Below the pieces are notes generated by a model, which was given only the letters and a program-made list of their open reading frames with translations, had not been told where the DNA came from and made no database searches. Of a stretch of DNA of 64,000 nucleotides, positions 44,112 to 53,189 are shown piece after piece (within the stretch, counting starts at the first letter, position 1; each line of letters opens with the position of its first letter). Made by a program: the position numbers and the translations under genes. The DNA comes from Arthrobacter sp. zg-Y1171 (GTDB taxonomy: Bacteria > Actinomycetota > Actinomycetes > Actinomycetales > Micrococcaceae), in assembly GCF_025244845.1 (NCBI RefSeq), contig NZ_CP104264.1:930001-994000 (forward strand), given 5' to 3'.

Positions 44112-45595
44112 AACACCGCGGCACTCCCGGCCTGGGCGCCCCGGCGCCCTCCGGGCCGAGCCGCCGCAGCGTATTGGCCTTGGGAACCATCGGCCTGGCC
44201 TTGGCCGGATGCATGCCCAAGGACGTGGATCCGGACGCCGGTGCCTCCGAAGAGACCCCCGCGGCAGCCCAGGTGCACACGGTGCGCTCACTCTTCGATT
44301 CGCATCCCTTCCAAGTGGCCCACCGCGGATCCTGGGACAACTGGCCCGAACACACAATGACTGCCTACCGGGAAGCGGCCCGTGCCGGGGCTCCGGCCCT
44401 GGAAGTTTCGGTGTGCTCGACGGCGGACGGCACCCTGGTCTGTCATCACGACATCGATACCGGAAGAACCACCGGGCAGAACCTGGTCATTGGCGATACG
44501 ACCTGGAAAGACCTGTCGCGGCTGCGCGTCGACGCCCGGCCGTGGCTGGGCCCGCACATGCCGGTGGAACCGATTCCCCGGCTGCAGGAGGTCCTGGACG
44601 CGTTCGCCGGCACGCATGTGATCTTCCTCGAGGACAAGCAGGGCACCAACACCAAAGCCCTCCTGGACTTGATGGACACCTATCCGGATTCGCGCCGGCA
44701 CATCATCTGGAAGCAGTCCGCAGTTGCAAAGCAGATTCGTGCGGTGACCGAGCGGGGATACGACAGCTGGGGCTACTTCACCGAGGAACAGATGTCCTTG
44801 CTGCCGGATAACTCTGAGCGGTTCACGTTCCTGGGAATCAACACCCTCGCCACGGACGCGGAGATCACCGCCGCGGTGGCAACGGGGAAGCCGGTGATCT
44901 GCTGGGAGGTCCACTCCCGGGCGGAGCGGGACCGGCTGATCGGGCTTGGAGTCGCGGGGCTCATGAGTGCCAACGTTCCCTATCTGTCGGTCCGGACCTC
45001 GCCGGAGACCGCCGATCGCTTCGGGGATGGTCTCCGGGCAGCCGGGGACCTCCCCTGGACAGTGAAACAAGGGTGGGACGTGCAGCCGCAATTGGACGCG
45101 GACGAAGGGGTGCTTCGGCTCCACGCCCCGGTGAACAGCAGCTACCGGATGGGGTCCATGGGGCCGGTGGAGCAGGACGTGTACAGCATTGAGTTCGAGA
45201 TGCGCTGGCCGGGACAGCTTCCCGGCGTCGAAGGGCACGCCGGCCTGGCGTTCGGGCAGGATAACGACCTGCCCTACCGGGTGCTGATACCGAGCGAGGT
45301 GGGCGGCTACCACCTCGTGTTCCGGCCGAACGGGGAAATGGCACTGCTGCTGCGCCATTCAGGCGAACCAAACGGCCTGCGGCTCGCCGTCCTGGAGACC
45401 GAGCCGGCCAAATCCGGCGAATGGCTCTCGTTTAGAGTCGAGATAGCCCCCGACAGCCTGCGCTTCTCCCGCCGGGACAGCTCCGGATGGGCAGGCATGG
45501 CTGTCGAACGCAGCTACCGCGGCGGTTACTTCAGCCTCACCCGCAACTATGCCGGGGATTTCCCGGTGGAGTTCCGCAATGTGGCAATCACCTGA
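44108..45595 (+). CDS. Glycerophosphodiester phosphodiesterase-like lipoprotein with extra C-terminal domain
   Basis: The 495-residue protein has a twin-Arg-containing signal (SRRSVLALG) and lipobox LAGC (Cys35), so it is probably lipid-anchored outside. The GDPD-like domain (about 66-315) shows AHRGSWDNWPEHT (His72, Arg73, Glu81), ALEVSV, VCHHD and FLEDKQG. The usual metal-binding E-x-D is E-x-S here (Glu99, Ser101), so activity may be changed. A beta-rich C-terminal domain (about 335-495) resembles concanavalin-like folds. ATG 44108 overlaps the cytidylyltransferase stop. Cutting or binding of glycerol-phosphate polymers is the likely role (inference). Confidence 0.85.
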   Translation: MKHRGTPGLGAPAPSGPSRRSVLALGTIGLALAGCMPKDVDPDAGASEETPAAAQVHTVRSLFDSHPFQVAHRGSWDNWPEHTMTAYREAARAGAPALEVSVCSTADGTLVCHHDIDTGRTTGQNLVIGDTTWKDLSRLRVDARPWLGPHMPVEPIPRLQEVLDAFAGTHVIFLEDKQGTNTKALLDLMDTYPDSRRHIIWKQSAVAKQIRAVTERGYDSWGYFTEEQMSLLPDNSERFTFLGINTLATDAEITAAVATGKPVICWEVHSRAERDRLIGLGVAGLMSANVPYLSVRTSPETADRFGDGLRAAGDLPWTVKQGWDVQPQLDADEGVLRLHAPVNSSYRMGSMGPVEQDVYSIEFEMRWPGQLPGVEGHAGLAFGQDNDLPYRVLIPSEVGGYHLVFRPNGEMALLLRHSGEPNGLRLAVLETEPAKSGEWLSFRVEIAPDSLRFSRRDSSGWAGMAVERSYRGGYFSLTRNYAGDFPVEFRNVAIT

Positions 45596-46061
45596 TCGGC
45601 AGTTCCGGCCGCACACCCCGCCGCGCACCCCGCCGCAGCAACGCGGCCATCCCGATCCCGGCCAGCGCGCCGGCGCAGTTGAACAGGACGTCCCTCGCGT
45701 TGCCCACCCGCTCGGGCAGGAACAGCTCCTGGGCCAGTTCGCCGGTTCCGGACAGCACGGTGCAGATCAACAAAGCGATCCACCACCGCTGCGGTGCCAT
45801 AAGGCGGGCCGCCATGAAACCAAGCGGCACGAAGAGCGCCACGTTTGCGGAGGCCTCGAGGACGGCGTAGCTCAACCCGGGCAGGCCCAGCTCCTCGAGC
45901 CGCTGCAGGGCCCTCAGCAGCCTCCCGTACAACGGGCGGTCGACCGGTGTAGGCCACAGGACCACCGCAAGAATGCCGGCTGCAAGCACCACGGCGGCAG
46001 CAGCTTTGGCTGCCCGGCGGATCCGGTAGCTCGGAGGGCGCTCGGTGGATTTCCTGCGCAT
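45588..46061 (-). CDS. VanZ-like membrane protein
   Basis: The 157-residue protein has about four membrane helices and VanZ-family marks: WPTPVDRP after the first helix, ASANVALFVPLGF, and GELAQELFLPERVGNARDVLFNCAGA. VanZ was first found with glycopeptide resistance, but most relatives have unknown roles in the envelope. A paralogue lies at 58.3 kb. Its end overlaps the convergent GDPD-like gene by eight bases. It diverges from the sufS gene. Confidence 0.85.
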   Translation of the reverse strand: MRRKSTERPPSYRIRRAAKAAAAVVLAAGILAVVLWPTPVDRPLYGRLLRALQRLEELGLPGLSYAVLEASANVALFVPLGFMAARLMAPQRWWIALLICTVLSGTGELAQELFLPERVGNARDVLFNCAGALAGIGMAALLRRGARRGVRPELPIR

Positions 46062-46232
46062 GTTCCTTCCCGGCTGTCCAAACGTCTTTGGCTGGAAAGC
46101 TACCGGTTGGGAGGCGGAACCTTAACGCGGGCCCATACCCGGTTTTGTGCTGGCCTTACCTACTCCTGCGGCGGCACCGTCCGGCGCATCGCCGTCGTAC
46201 GGCCCGGTGCCCAAGGGCTGCCGCTGGGTTTG

Positions 46233-46238
46233 TAGTAT
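46233..46238 (+). promoter_or_regulatory. Candidate -10 box in the VanZ/sufS divergent region
   Basis: TAGTAT is the best -10-like hexamer in the 298-base divergent gap. It lies about 120 bases before the sufS start, so it would give a moderate 5' leader. No -35 box or riboswitch-like fold was recognised. Confidence 0.25.
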
Positions 46239-46359
46239 TTCGCCCAGGGACGAACGGAACTTAGGCCAGACTCAGATGCATTGCCCCCTGCTGCGTGGGA
46301 CGATTAGGGAAGATTTGTCTTGCGTAATGCAGGACGCCGCCAGCAGAGGAGTAACGAAC

Positions 46360-47676
46360 GTGCCTGTGGTGACTACCCCCGCAACGTTGCGCCCGGCAAC
46401 CGGGCCCATGGACAACGCCGAAGTGCTGCGCATCCGCAACGACTTCCCGATCCTCGACCAGGAGGTCAACGGGCACCGGCTGGTCTACCTTGACTCGGGT
46501 GCCACCTCCCAGAACCCGCTGAGTGTCATCGAAGCCGAGCAGGAGTTCTACGAGCAGCGCAATTCCGCGGTCCACCGCGGCGCCCACACCCTTGCCGTCG
46601 CCGCCACCGACGTCTACGAGCAGGCCCGCGAAACGGTGGCGGCCTTCATTAACGCCCGTCCCAATGAGCTGGTGTGGACCTCCAACGCCACCGAAGGCCT
46701 GAACCTGCTGGCCTACTCCTTCTCCAACGCTTCCCTGGGCCGAGGGGGAGAAGCTGCAGCCCGGTTCGCGTTGAAACCCGGGGACGAAATAGTCGTCACC
46801 GAAATGGAGCACCACGCCAACCTGATCCCGTGGCAGGAGCTTGCGGCCCGCACCGGCGCAACTCTGCGCTACATTCCGGTGGACGACGACGGCGCGCTGC
46901 GGCTCGAGGAGGCCGAGCTCATCATCGGGCCGCGCACCAGGATCCTGGCGTTCAGCCATGCCTCCAACGTGCTCGGCACCATCAACCCGGTGGAGACCCT
47001 GGTGGCCATGGCACACCGCCATGGCGCCCTGGTGGTGCTGGATGCATGCCAGTCCGTGCCGCACCTGCCGGTGGACGTGAAGGCGCTCGACGTCGACTTC
47101 CTGGTCTTCTCCGGGCACAAGATGCTCGGGCCCACGGGCATCGGCGCCCTCTACGGCAAGGCCGAGCTGCTGGATGCCATGCCGGTGTTCCTCACCGGCG
47201 GGTCCATGATCACCACGGTGACGATGGAAAAGGCCGCGTACCTGCCCGCACCCCAGCGTTTCGAGGCCGGAACGCAGCGGATCTCGCAGGCTATGGCCCT
47301 GGGTACGGCAGCGAACTACCTCACCGAGACCGGGATGGACCGCATCCACGCCTGGGAAACCACGCTCGGCCAGCGCCTGGTGCAGGGGCTGGCGGCCATC
47401 GACGGGATCCGCGTGCTGGGGCCGAAAGCCGGTGTGGAACGGATCGGCCTGGCGGCGTTCGACGTCGACGGCGTCCACTCCCACGACGTAGGCCAGTTCC
47501 TGGATGACCAGGGGATTGCCGTGCGGGTGGGCCACCACTGCGCCCAGCCGCTGCACCGCCGGCTGGGGCTGGTTTCCACCACCCGTGCCAGTACGTACCT
47601 CTACAACACCACGGACGACGTTGACGCGTTCCTAGCCGCAGTGGCCGGCGTCCGTCCGTTCTTTGGAGTGAAGTAA
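46360..47676 (+). CDS. sufS: SufS-type cysteine desulfurase
   Basis: SufS takes sulfur from cysteine, forming alanine and a persulfide for iron-sulfur cluster assembly. The 438-residue PLP enzyme shows YLDSGATSQNP near the N-terminus, TEMEHHANLIPWQ, the PLP lysine in FSGHKMLGPTG (Lys254) and the active cysteine in VGHHCAQPLHRR (Cys394), in the context typical of type II desulfurases. GTG 46360 has AGAGGAG eight bases upstream; the frame is open further upstream but has no better start. sufU follows directly, which fits SufS passing sulfur to SufU. Confidence 0.93.
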   Translation: MPVVTTPATLRPATGPMDNAEVLRIRNDFPILDQEVNGHRLVYLDSGATSQNPLSVIEAEQEFYEQRNSAVHRGAHTLAVAATDVYEQARETVAAFINARPNELVWTSNATEGLNLLAYSFSNASLGRGGEAAARFALKPGDEIVVTEMEHHANLIPWQELAARTGATLRYIPVDDDGALRLEEAELIIGPRTRILAFSHASNVLGTINPVETLVAMAHRHGALVVLDACQSVPHLPVDVKALDVDFLVFSGHKMLGPTGIGALYGKAELLDAMPVFLTGGSMITTVTMEKAAYLPAPQRFEAGTQRISQAMALGTAANYLTETGMDRIHAWETTLGQRLVQGLAAIDGIRVLGPKAGVERIGLAAFDVDGVHSHDVGQFLDDQGIAVRVGHHCAQPLHRRLGLVSTTRASTYLYNTTDDVDAFLAAVAGVRPFFGVK

Positions 47677-48126
47677 ATGAGTTCGGACCTGCAGCAGCTC
47701 TACCAGCAGATCATCCTGGAACACGCCAAGCGGCGGCGCGGCGACGGCTTGGCAGCGGCCCCGGACGGGCTGGCTTCGGGGGAGTCCCACCAGTTGAACC
47801 CCACCTGCGGCGATGAGATCACCCTGCGGGCCGCCGTCGACGGTTCCACCGTGCACGGCATCAGCTGGGAAGGACAGGGTTGCTCCATCTCCATGGCGTC
47901 CGCTTCTGTGCTGACGGAACTCGCGGCCGGCCTGGAGCGGGACGAAGTCCTCTCGCTGGTGGACGAGTTCCGTACGCTGATGCGTTCGCGGGGCAGCATT
48001 GAACCGGATGAGGAAGTGCTCGGCGACGCCGCGGCCTTTGCAGGCGTGGCCCGCTACCCGGCGCGGGTCAAGTGCGCCATGCTCGCCTGGGTTGCCTTGG
48101 AAGAAGCGCTGCTGGCGGCAAACTGA
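47677..48126 (+). CDS. sufU: SufU-type sulfur-transfer protein
   Basis: SufU is a zinc-binding acceptor that takes the persulfide from SufS in Gram-positive SUF systems. The 149-residue protein has the three cysteines and aspartate that bind zinc: NPTCGD (Cys44, Asp46), GQGCSIS (Cys69) and RVKCAML (Cys133). An insertion between the second and third cysteines, typical of SufU against IscU, is present. The ATG follows the sufS stop without a gap. The rest of the SUF operon is not in this window. Confidence 0.94.
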   Translation: MSSDLQQLYQQIILEHAKRRRGDGLAAAPDGLASGESHQLNPTCGDEITLRAAVDGSTVHGISWEGQGCSISMASASVLTELAAGLERDEVLSLVDEFRTLMRSRGSIEPDEEVLGDAAAFAGVARYPARVKCAMLAWVALEEALLAAN

Positions 48127-48129
48127 GGC

Positions 48130-48164
48130 GTCCGGCCTCGTGCGACCTCGTGCGGCTGCCGGAC
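48130..48164. terminator. Weak hairpin between convergent sufU and ugd
   Basis: GTCCGGC (48130-48136) pairs with GCCGGAC (48158-48164). The loop contains a direct repeat of CCTCGTGCG. The stem is short and lacks a U-tract, so termination is only plausible. Confidence 0.4.
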
Positions 48165-48190
48165 CGGACGGCTAACGGGCTCCCGGGCGG

Positions 48191-49504
48191 TTAGGGCCGG
48201 CCCATGCCGCGGTAGTTCCAACCGGCGCCCCGCCAGGCGGCCGGGTCGAGGACGTTGCGGCCGTCAATGATGTTCCGATCCGCAACGAGGGTCCCGGTGG
48301 CTTCCGGGTCGAGGGACCGGTATTCCTTCCACTCGGTCAGCAGCACCACGGCATGGGCCCCCAGCAGCGCATTCCCGGTGACGGGCTCGTAGTTCAGTTC
48401 GGGGAAGCGGCCCTTCGCGTTCTGCAGGGCCTGGGGGTCGGCCACGGTCACGGTGGCACCCTGGAGCTGCATCTGGGCCGCAGCGCTCAGGGCAGGGGAG
48501 TCGCGGACGTCGTCGCTCTCCGGCTTGAATGCGGCGCCCAGGATGGTCACCCGCTTGCCCAGCAGGGAGCCGCCGCAGATTTCGCGTGTCATTTCGACAA
48601 CCTTGGAGCGGCGGCGCATATTGATGGCGTCCACCTCGCGCAGGAAGGTCAGTGCCTGGTCGGCACCCAGTTCCCCGGCCCGTGCCATGAACGCACGGAT
48701 ATCCTTGGGCAGGCAGCCGCCGCCGAACCCGACGCCGGCATTCAGGAAGCTCCGTCCGATGCGTTCGTCCATGCCGATGGCGTCGGCCAGGGCCGTGACA
48801 TCCGCACCCGACGCCTCGCAGACCTCCGCCATGGCGTTGATGAAGCTGATCTTGGTGGCCAGGAAGGAATTGGCGGCGGTCTTGACCAGTTCGGCCGTGG
48901 CATAGTCCACCACCATGCGCGGGGTGCCGGCGGACAATGGGGTGGAATAAACCTCGTCCAGCGCCGCGACGGCGGCGGCTCCCGCCGCGTCGTCGGGAAC
49001 ACCGTAGACAAAGCGGTCAGGGGTTAACGTGTCCTGGACGGCGTGACCCTCGCGCAGGAATTCCGGATTCCAGGCCAGGATCGCTTCCGGCGCGGCTTCA
49101 GCCAGCTGATCGGCCAGCCGTGCGGCGGTGCCCACCGGGACGGTGGACTTGCCGGCCACTATGTTGCCGGGGGCCAGGTACGGCGCCAGGCCGGCGACTG
49201 CCGCGTCCACGTACCGCATGTCCGCGGCGTACTCGCCTTTGCGCTGGGGCGTGCCCACGCAGACGAAATGGACGTCAGCGCCGGCGGCGTCCGCCAGGTC
49301 GCTGCTGAACCTCAGGCGGCCACTCTCCAGCCCTTCCGCAAGGAGCTCAGGCAGGCGGGGCTCGAAGAACGGCGCCCGGCCCGCGGCGAGGTCCGCGATC
49401 CTTGCGGTGTCGACGTCGATCCCCACAACGTTATGTCCAAGCCGGGCCATGGAAACCGCGTGGACGGCGCCCAGATAGCCGCAGCCAATAACCGAGAGAC
49501 GCAC
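48191..49504 (-). CDS. UDP-glucose 6-dehydrogenase family protein
   Basis: The enzyme oxidises UDP-glucose to UDP-glucuronate with two NAD+ per turn, giving an acidic sugar donor for EPS. The 437-residue protein has the N-terminal NAD-binding VIGCGYLGAVHA, AGKSTVPVGT, WNPEFLREGHAV and the catalytic cysteine in GVGFGGGCLPKDIRAF (Cys264). A related specificity (UDP-ManNAc or GDP-mannose dehydrogenase) is less likely from the motifs but possible. It diverges from the glycosyltransferase-gmd-fcl operon across 322 bases. Confidence 0.92.
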   Translation of the reverse strand: MRLSVIGCGYLGAVHAVSMARLGHNVVGIDVDTARIADLAAGRAPFFEPRLPELLAEGLESGRLRFSSDLADAAGADVHFVCVGTPQRKGEYAADMRYVDAAVAGLAPYLAPGNIVAGKSTVPVGTAARLADQLAEAAPEAILAWNPEFLREGHAVQDTLTPDRFVYGVPDDAAGAAAVAALDEVYSTPLSAGTPRMVVDYATAELVKTAANSFLATKISFINAMAEVCEASGADVTALADAIGMDERIGRSFLNAGVGFGGGCLPKDIRAFMARAGELGADQALTFLREVDAINMRRRSKVVEMTREICGGSLLGKRVTILGAAFKPESDDVRDSPALSAAAQMQLQGATVTVADPQALQNAKGRFPELNYEPVTGNALLGAHAVVLLTEWKEYRSLDPEATGTLVADRNIIDGRNVLDPAAWRGAGWNYRGMGRP

Positions 49505-49826
49505 TGTTACCCCAAAGGTTCGATAGCGGAAGACGGCTACCAGCCTATCCCTTGAGCCGTGTGCGCACGGAACCCGGGACTGTTGGCTGCACGGGGCCGG
49601 TAGCCCTTGCTTTCTCCGGGTGGGCCGCCGAGAGCGGCAGCTGAACGGTTGGTTGGGGGGTGCGGCGAGCGATGGTTACGGAAGAAATCACCTACTGCAT
49701 GCATTTCCGGTACTCACATAAACACTTGTTTTTCATAAAAGGGCACCCAACCACGCATTGCGGCTTCGAGTACTAAATGAAATTCAATCCATCGTTTAGG
49801 TCTCATCCGACTGCTAGTCTCCCCAT
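49505..49826. other. AT-richer divergent region between ugd and the gmd operon
   Basis: No gene is seen in these 322 bases. The part from about 49680 to 49810 is markedly richer in A and T than the surroundings and should hold promoters for both directions. The best plus-strand candidate is the -10-like TAGTCT next to the glycosyltransferase start. Confidence 0.5.
49815..49820 (+). promoter_or_regulatory. Candidate -10 box for a leaderless glycosyltransferase transcript
   Basis: TAGTCT ends six bases before the GTG at 49827, the same geometry as at rsmA. No Shine-Dalgarno sequence is present, so transcription may start at the start codon. Confidence 0.45.
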
Positions 49827-51083
49827 GTGATTCCAACTAACCCAAAAATACTCATTGCGGGCTTGAATTACAGCCCTGAGCCATCCGGCAACGCGCCATA
49901 TATCTCTGGGTTGGCTACCGGACTTTCCGATAAGGGTTACCGAGTAAGCGTACTTACGGGCTATCCGCATTACCCGGAGTGGCGGCGGCGCCCGGGATAC
50001 AAGGGATGGAGTATCTCTGAAGCAATCGGGGGCGTATCCGTTCGACGGTTAAACCATCTCGTCCCTGCCAGGCCTCGGAGCTTCGCAAGGCTCGGTATGG
50101 AGCTTTCTTTTGGCCTTCGACTGGCCTTTGCACGCTGGGGCCCGCAGAGCGCGGTCATCCTCGTTAGCCCAGCCCTTTTCGCCACGGGGATCGCTCTGCT
50201 CCGAGCACGCATGGCCCCGGCCAAGCCCCCCGTCCTCATCTGGGTGCACGATCTCTACAGCCTGGGCATTACGGAGACCGGAACCTCCGGTTCCGCAGTC
50301 AGCAAGGTCATGGAATGGGTTGAATCGAAAATACTGCGATCAGCCGACCGTGTTGTGGTCGTTCATGAGCGCTTTCGCCATTACGTGACCGGGCAACTCG
50401 GAGTGGACCCCGACCGAGTGGAAGTCGTCCGTAACTGGACACACCTCAAGCCGTTTAACCTTGAGGACCGCGCTGCTTCCCGTGCCTCGTTCGGATGGTC
50501 GCCGGACGACGTGGTTGTCCTTCATGCAGGGAATATGGGCGCCAAACAGGGGCTGGAGAACGTGGTGGAGGCAGCCCGCGTTGCCTCTCGCGAGGGTAGT
50601 GCCGTCCGTTTCGTATTGGTCGGCGACGGCAACCAGCGGAGCCGGCTTGAACAACTCGCGCAGGGCGTTGGTCAGATCGAATTTGTGGATTCACTTCCCG
50701 GTAATCGATTCCAGGAAGCCCTCGCCGCGGCGGACGTCCTCCTGGTCAATGAACTGCCGGGCGTCCGGGAGATGTCCGTGCCCAGCAAATTGACGTCATA
50801 TTTCAGCTCCGGTGTTCCCATACTGGCCGCTACCGACAAGGACAGCGTCACGGCCGAGGAAATCGCTACCGCGCAGGCGGGTATGCGAGTGGCTGCAGGG
50901 AGCCCGGTTGATCTTGTCCGCGGCGCAGAGGCAATGGCGGCGGACAAGGAACAAGGGCTCCGTTTTGCTGAAAACGGCCGCCGTTTTATGGAGACGACAT
51001 TGTCTGAGGAGCACGCCGTCGCTAAGTATGGTTCGTATCTCATGCATCTCACTGCCCACCATCAAAAGGAACGCATTAAGTAA
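49827..51083 (+). CDS. Glycosyltransferase family 4 (WbuB-like)
   Basis: The 418-residue GT-B enzyme starts [18 protein letters not shown], a hallmark of WbuB-like glycosyltransferases of O-antigen and colanic-acid loci. The C-terminal half has [34 protein letters not shown] and the donor-binding region [20 protein letters not shown]. Codon use is somewhat less GC-biased than in neighbouring genes, particularly in the first part, which may hint at acquisition. It lies directly upstream of gmd and fcl, so a fucose-related transfer is an attractive but unproven idea. The GTG start has no ribosome binding site. Confidence 0.88.
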   Translation: MIPTNPKILIAGLNYSPEPSGNAPYISGLATGLSDKGYRVSVLTGYPHYPEWRRRPGYKGWSISEAIGGVSVRRLNHLVPARPRSFARLGMELSFGLRLAFARWGPQSAVILVSPALFATGIALLRARMAPAKPPVLIWVHDLYSLGITETGTSGSAVSKVMEWVESKILRSADRVVVVHERFRHYVTGQLGVDPDRVEVVRNWTHLKPFNLEDRAASRASFGWSPDDVVVLHAGNMGAKQGLENVVEAARVASREGSAVRFVLVGDGNQRSRLEQLAQGVGQIEFVDSLPGNRFQEALAAADVLLVNELPGVREMSVPSKLTSYFSSGVPILAATDKDSVTAEEIATAQAGMRVAAGSPVDLVRGAEAMAADKEQGLRFAENGRRFMETTLSEEHAVAKYGSYLMHLTAHHQKERIK

Positions 51084-51096
51084 TCGGGGGATTGTT

Positions 51097-52125
51097 TTGG
51101 TTAAGCGCGCACTCATTACAGGAATCACCGGGCAGGACGGCTCCTACCTTGCGGAGCTTCTGCTGAGGAAGGGATATGAGGTGCACGGGCTTATCCGCCG
51201 CGCCTCGACATTCAATACCTCCCGGGTGGACCACCTTTACGTGGATCCGCACGACCCGGAGGCAAAACTGTTCCTGCACTACGGAGACCTCAGCGACGGG
51301 TCGCGCCTGGCGACGCTGCTCGCCGGCCTGCGGCCGGATGAGGTCTACAACCTCGCCGCCCAGTCCCATGTCCGTGTGTCCTTTGACGAACCCGAACATA
51401 CGGCGGACACCACGGGCATGGGTTCGGTTCGGCTCCTCGAGGCAGTGCGCCTCACTGGAATAGACACCAGGTATTACCAGGCATCCTCGTCGGAAATGTT
51501 CGGCGCTACTCCGCCGCCGCAGAACGAGGACACTCCGTTTTATCCACGGTCGCCGTACGGCGCCGCGAAGGTATACAGCTACTGGATCACGAAGAACTAC
51601 CGCGAGGCCTATGGCATGTACGCGGTGAACGGAGTTCTTTTCAACCACGAATCCCCCCGCCGCGGCGAAACATTCGTCACCCGTAAGATTTCCCGCGCCG
51701 TAGCCGCCATCAAGGCCGGGCAGCAGCGGTATCTGTACATGGGTAACCTGGACGCCATCCGTGACTGGGGCTACGCCGCGGAATACGTGGAGGGCATGTG
51801 GCGCATGCTGCAGGCGGACGAGCCCGAGGATTTTGTGCTGGCCACCGGTGGAAACTACACCGTGAGGGACTTCCTCACCATCGCCTTCGAACACGCAGGG
51901 CTCGAATGGGAAGAACACGTGAAGTTCGATGAACGGTATCTTCGGCCCACGGAGGTTGACGCACTCGTTGGTGATGCCTCCAAGGCACAGGAGAAGCTTG
52001 GGTGGAAAGCCACGGTACATACTCCCGATCTCGCCCGCATCATGGTGGATGCTGACACCGAAATGCTCAAGCACTCGGGCCGTAATTGGGTCGATACCGT
52101 GAACCTCGAGTCTTGGAATGACTGA
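51097..52125 (+). CDS. gmd: GDP-mannose 4,6-dehydratase
   Basis: Gmd converts GDP-mannose to GDP-4-keto-6-deoxymannose, the first step to GDP-L-fucose. The 342-residue short-chain dehydrogenase-like enzyme has the NAD(P) loop [15 protein letters not shown] (9-23), [29 protein letters not shown], the catalytic YGAAK (Tyr154, Lys158) and [16 protein letters not shown], all typical of Gmd. The start is TTG at 51097, behind GGGGG and 13 bases after the glycosyltransferase stop; the open frame upstream overlaps the glycosyltransferase. Its end overlaps fcl by eight bases. Confidence 0.94.
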   Translation: MVKRALITGITGQDGSYLAELLLRKGYEVHGLIRRASTFNTSRVDHLYVDPHDPEAKLFLHYGDLSDGSRLATLLAGLRPDEVYNLAAQSHVRVSFDEPEHTADTTGMGSVRLLEAVRLTGIDTRYYQASSSEMFGATPPPQNEDTPFYPRSPYGAAKVYSYWITKNYREAYGMYAVNGVLFNHESPRRGETFVTRKISRAVAAIKAGQQRYLYMGNLDAIRDWGYAAEYVEGMWRMLQADEPEDFVLATGGNYTVRDFLTIAFEHAGLEWEEHVKFDERYLRPTEVDALVGDASKAQEKLGWKATVHTPDLARIMVDADTEMLKHSGRNWVDTVNLESWND

Positions 52126-53116
52126 CGTGGCGCAGCACTCAATGGCAGACAACACGGGCTTCGAGCCCGGCAAACTCGACCGCAACGCTCCCTTCTACGT
52201 CGCTGGACACCGTGGACTCGTAGGGTCGGCCATTTGGCGCAACCTCGAATCCGCAGGTTTCTCGAATCTCCTGGGCCGGACCTCCAGTGAACTGGATCTG
52301 AAGGATCGCCCGGCCGTCTTCGAATACTTTGCGGAGACCACGCCCCGCTATGTGGTCCTGGCGGCAGCGAAGGTGGGAGGCATCCTCGCCAACAATACGT
52401 ACCCGGTGGACTTCCTGACCGAGAACCTGCAGATCCAGATCAATGTGCTGGATGCCGCACGCGAACAGGGCGTGGAACGTCTTCTTTTCCTGGGATCTTC
52501 CTGCATATACCCCAAGTTTGCCGAGCAGCCCATTTCGGAGGATTCGCTTCTGACGGGGCATCTCGAACCCACCAACGACGCATATGCGATCGCGAAGATC
52601 GCCGGAATCATGCACATCCAGGCCGTCCGCCGCCAGGACGGGCTGCCCTGGATTTCAGCGATGCCCACCAGCCTTTACGGCCCGGGGGATAACTTTTCGC
52701 CGGAAGGATCCCATGTCCTTCCGGCTCTCATCCGCCGCTATGACGAGGCAGCGCAACAGGGATTGAGCACCGTGACCAACTGGGGTACAGGTTCGCCCCG
52801 GCGTGAATTCCTGCATGTCGACGACATGGCAGCTGCCTGCCTCCACCTCTTGGAGCATTATGACGGACCGCAGCAGGTGAACGTGGGAACGGGATCAGAC
52901 CTCACGATCAAGGAACTCGCCGAACTTGTCGCCGACGCCGTGGGCTACAACGGGTCCGTGGAGTGGGATGCCTCGAAACCCGACGGCACCCCGCAAAAGC
53001 TACTCGACGTCTCCAAGCTGGCTGCCACCGGCTGGACCGCACAGATCCCCTTCGAGGACGGCATTCGGGACACAGTGTCCTGGTATCGGAGCCATCTCAC
53101 CTCACTGCGCGGCTAG
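52118..53116 (+). CDS. fcl: GDP-L-fucose synthase
   Basis: Fcl epimerises and reduces GDP-4-keto-6-deoxymannose to GDP-L-fucose with NADPH. The 332-residue protein has the nucleotide loop AGHRGLVGS (29-37), [27 protein letters not shown] and the catalytic AYAIAK (Tyr156, Lys160), followed by [20 protein letters not shown]. The first 25 residues are extra; ATG 52142 is an alternative start. Overlap with gmd by eight bases indicates coupled translation. With Gmd it completes GDP-fucose synthesis, presumably for the EPS. Confidence 0.94.
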   Translation: MTDVAQHSMADNTGFEPGKLDRNAPFYVAGHRGLVGSAIWRNLESAGFSNLLGRTSSELDLKDRPAVFEYFAETTPRYVVLAAAKVGGILANNTYPVDFLTENLQIQINVLDAAREQGVERLLFLGSSCIYPKFAEQPISEDSLLTGHLEPTNDAYAIAKIAGIMHIQAVRRQDGLPWISAMPTSLYGPGDNFSPEGSHVLPALIRRYDEAAQQGLSTVTNWGTGSPRREFLHVDDMAAACLHLLEHYDGPQQVNVGTGSDLTIKELAELVADAVGYNGSVEWDASKPDGTPQKLLDVSKLAATGWTAQIPFEDGIRDTVSWYRSHLTSLRG

Positions 53117-53189
53117 GCTCGGCACGAACCTGCCAAAACCGGCGCGGTCCCCGGGACGGCCAGGACGGGTGACTTATGTCCGGCGAAGG

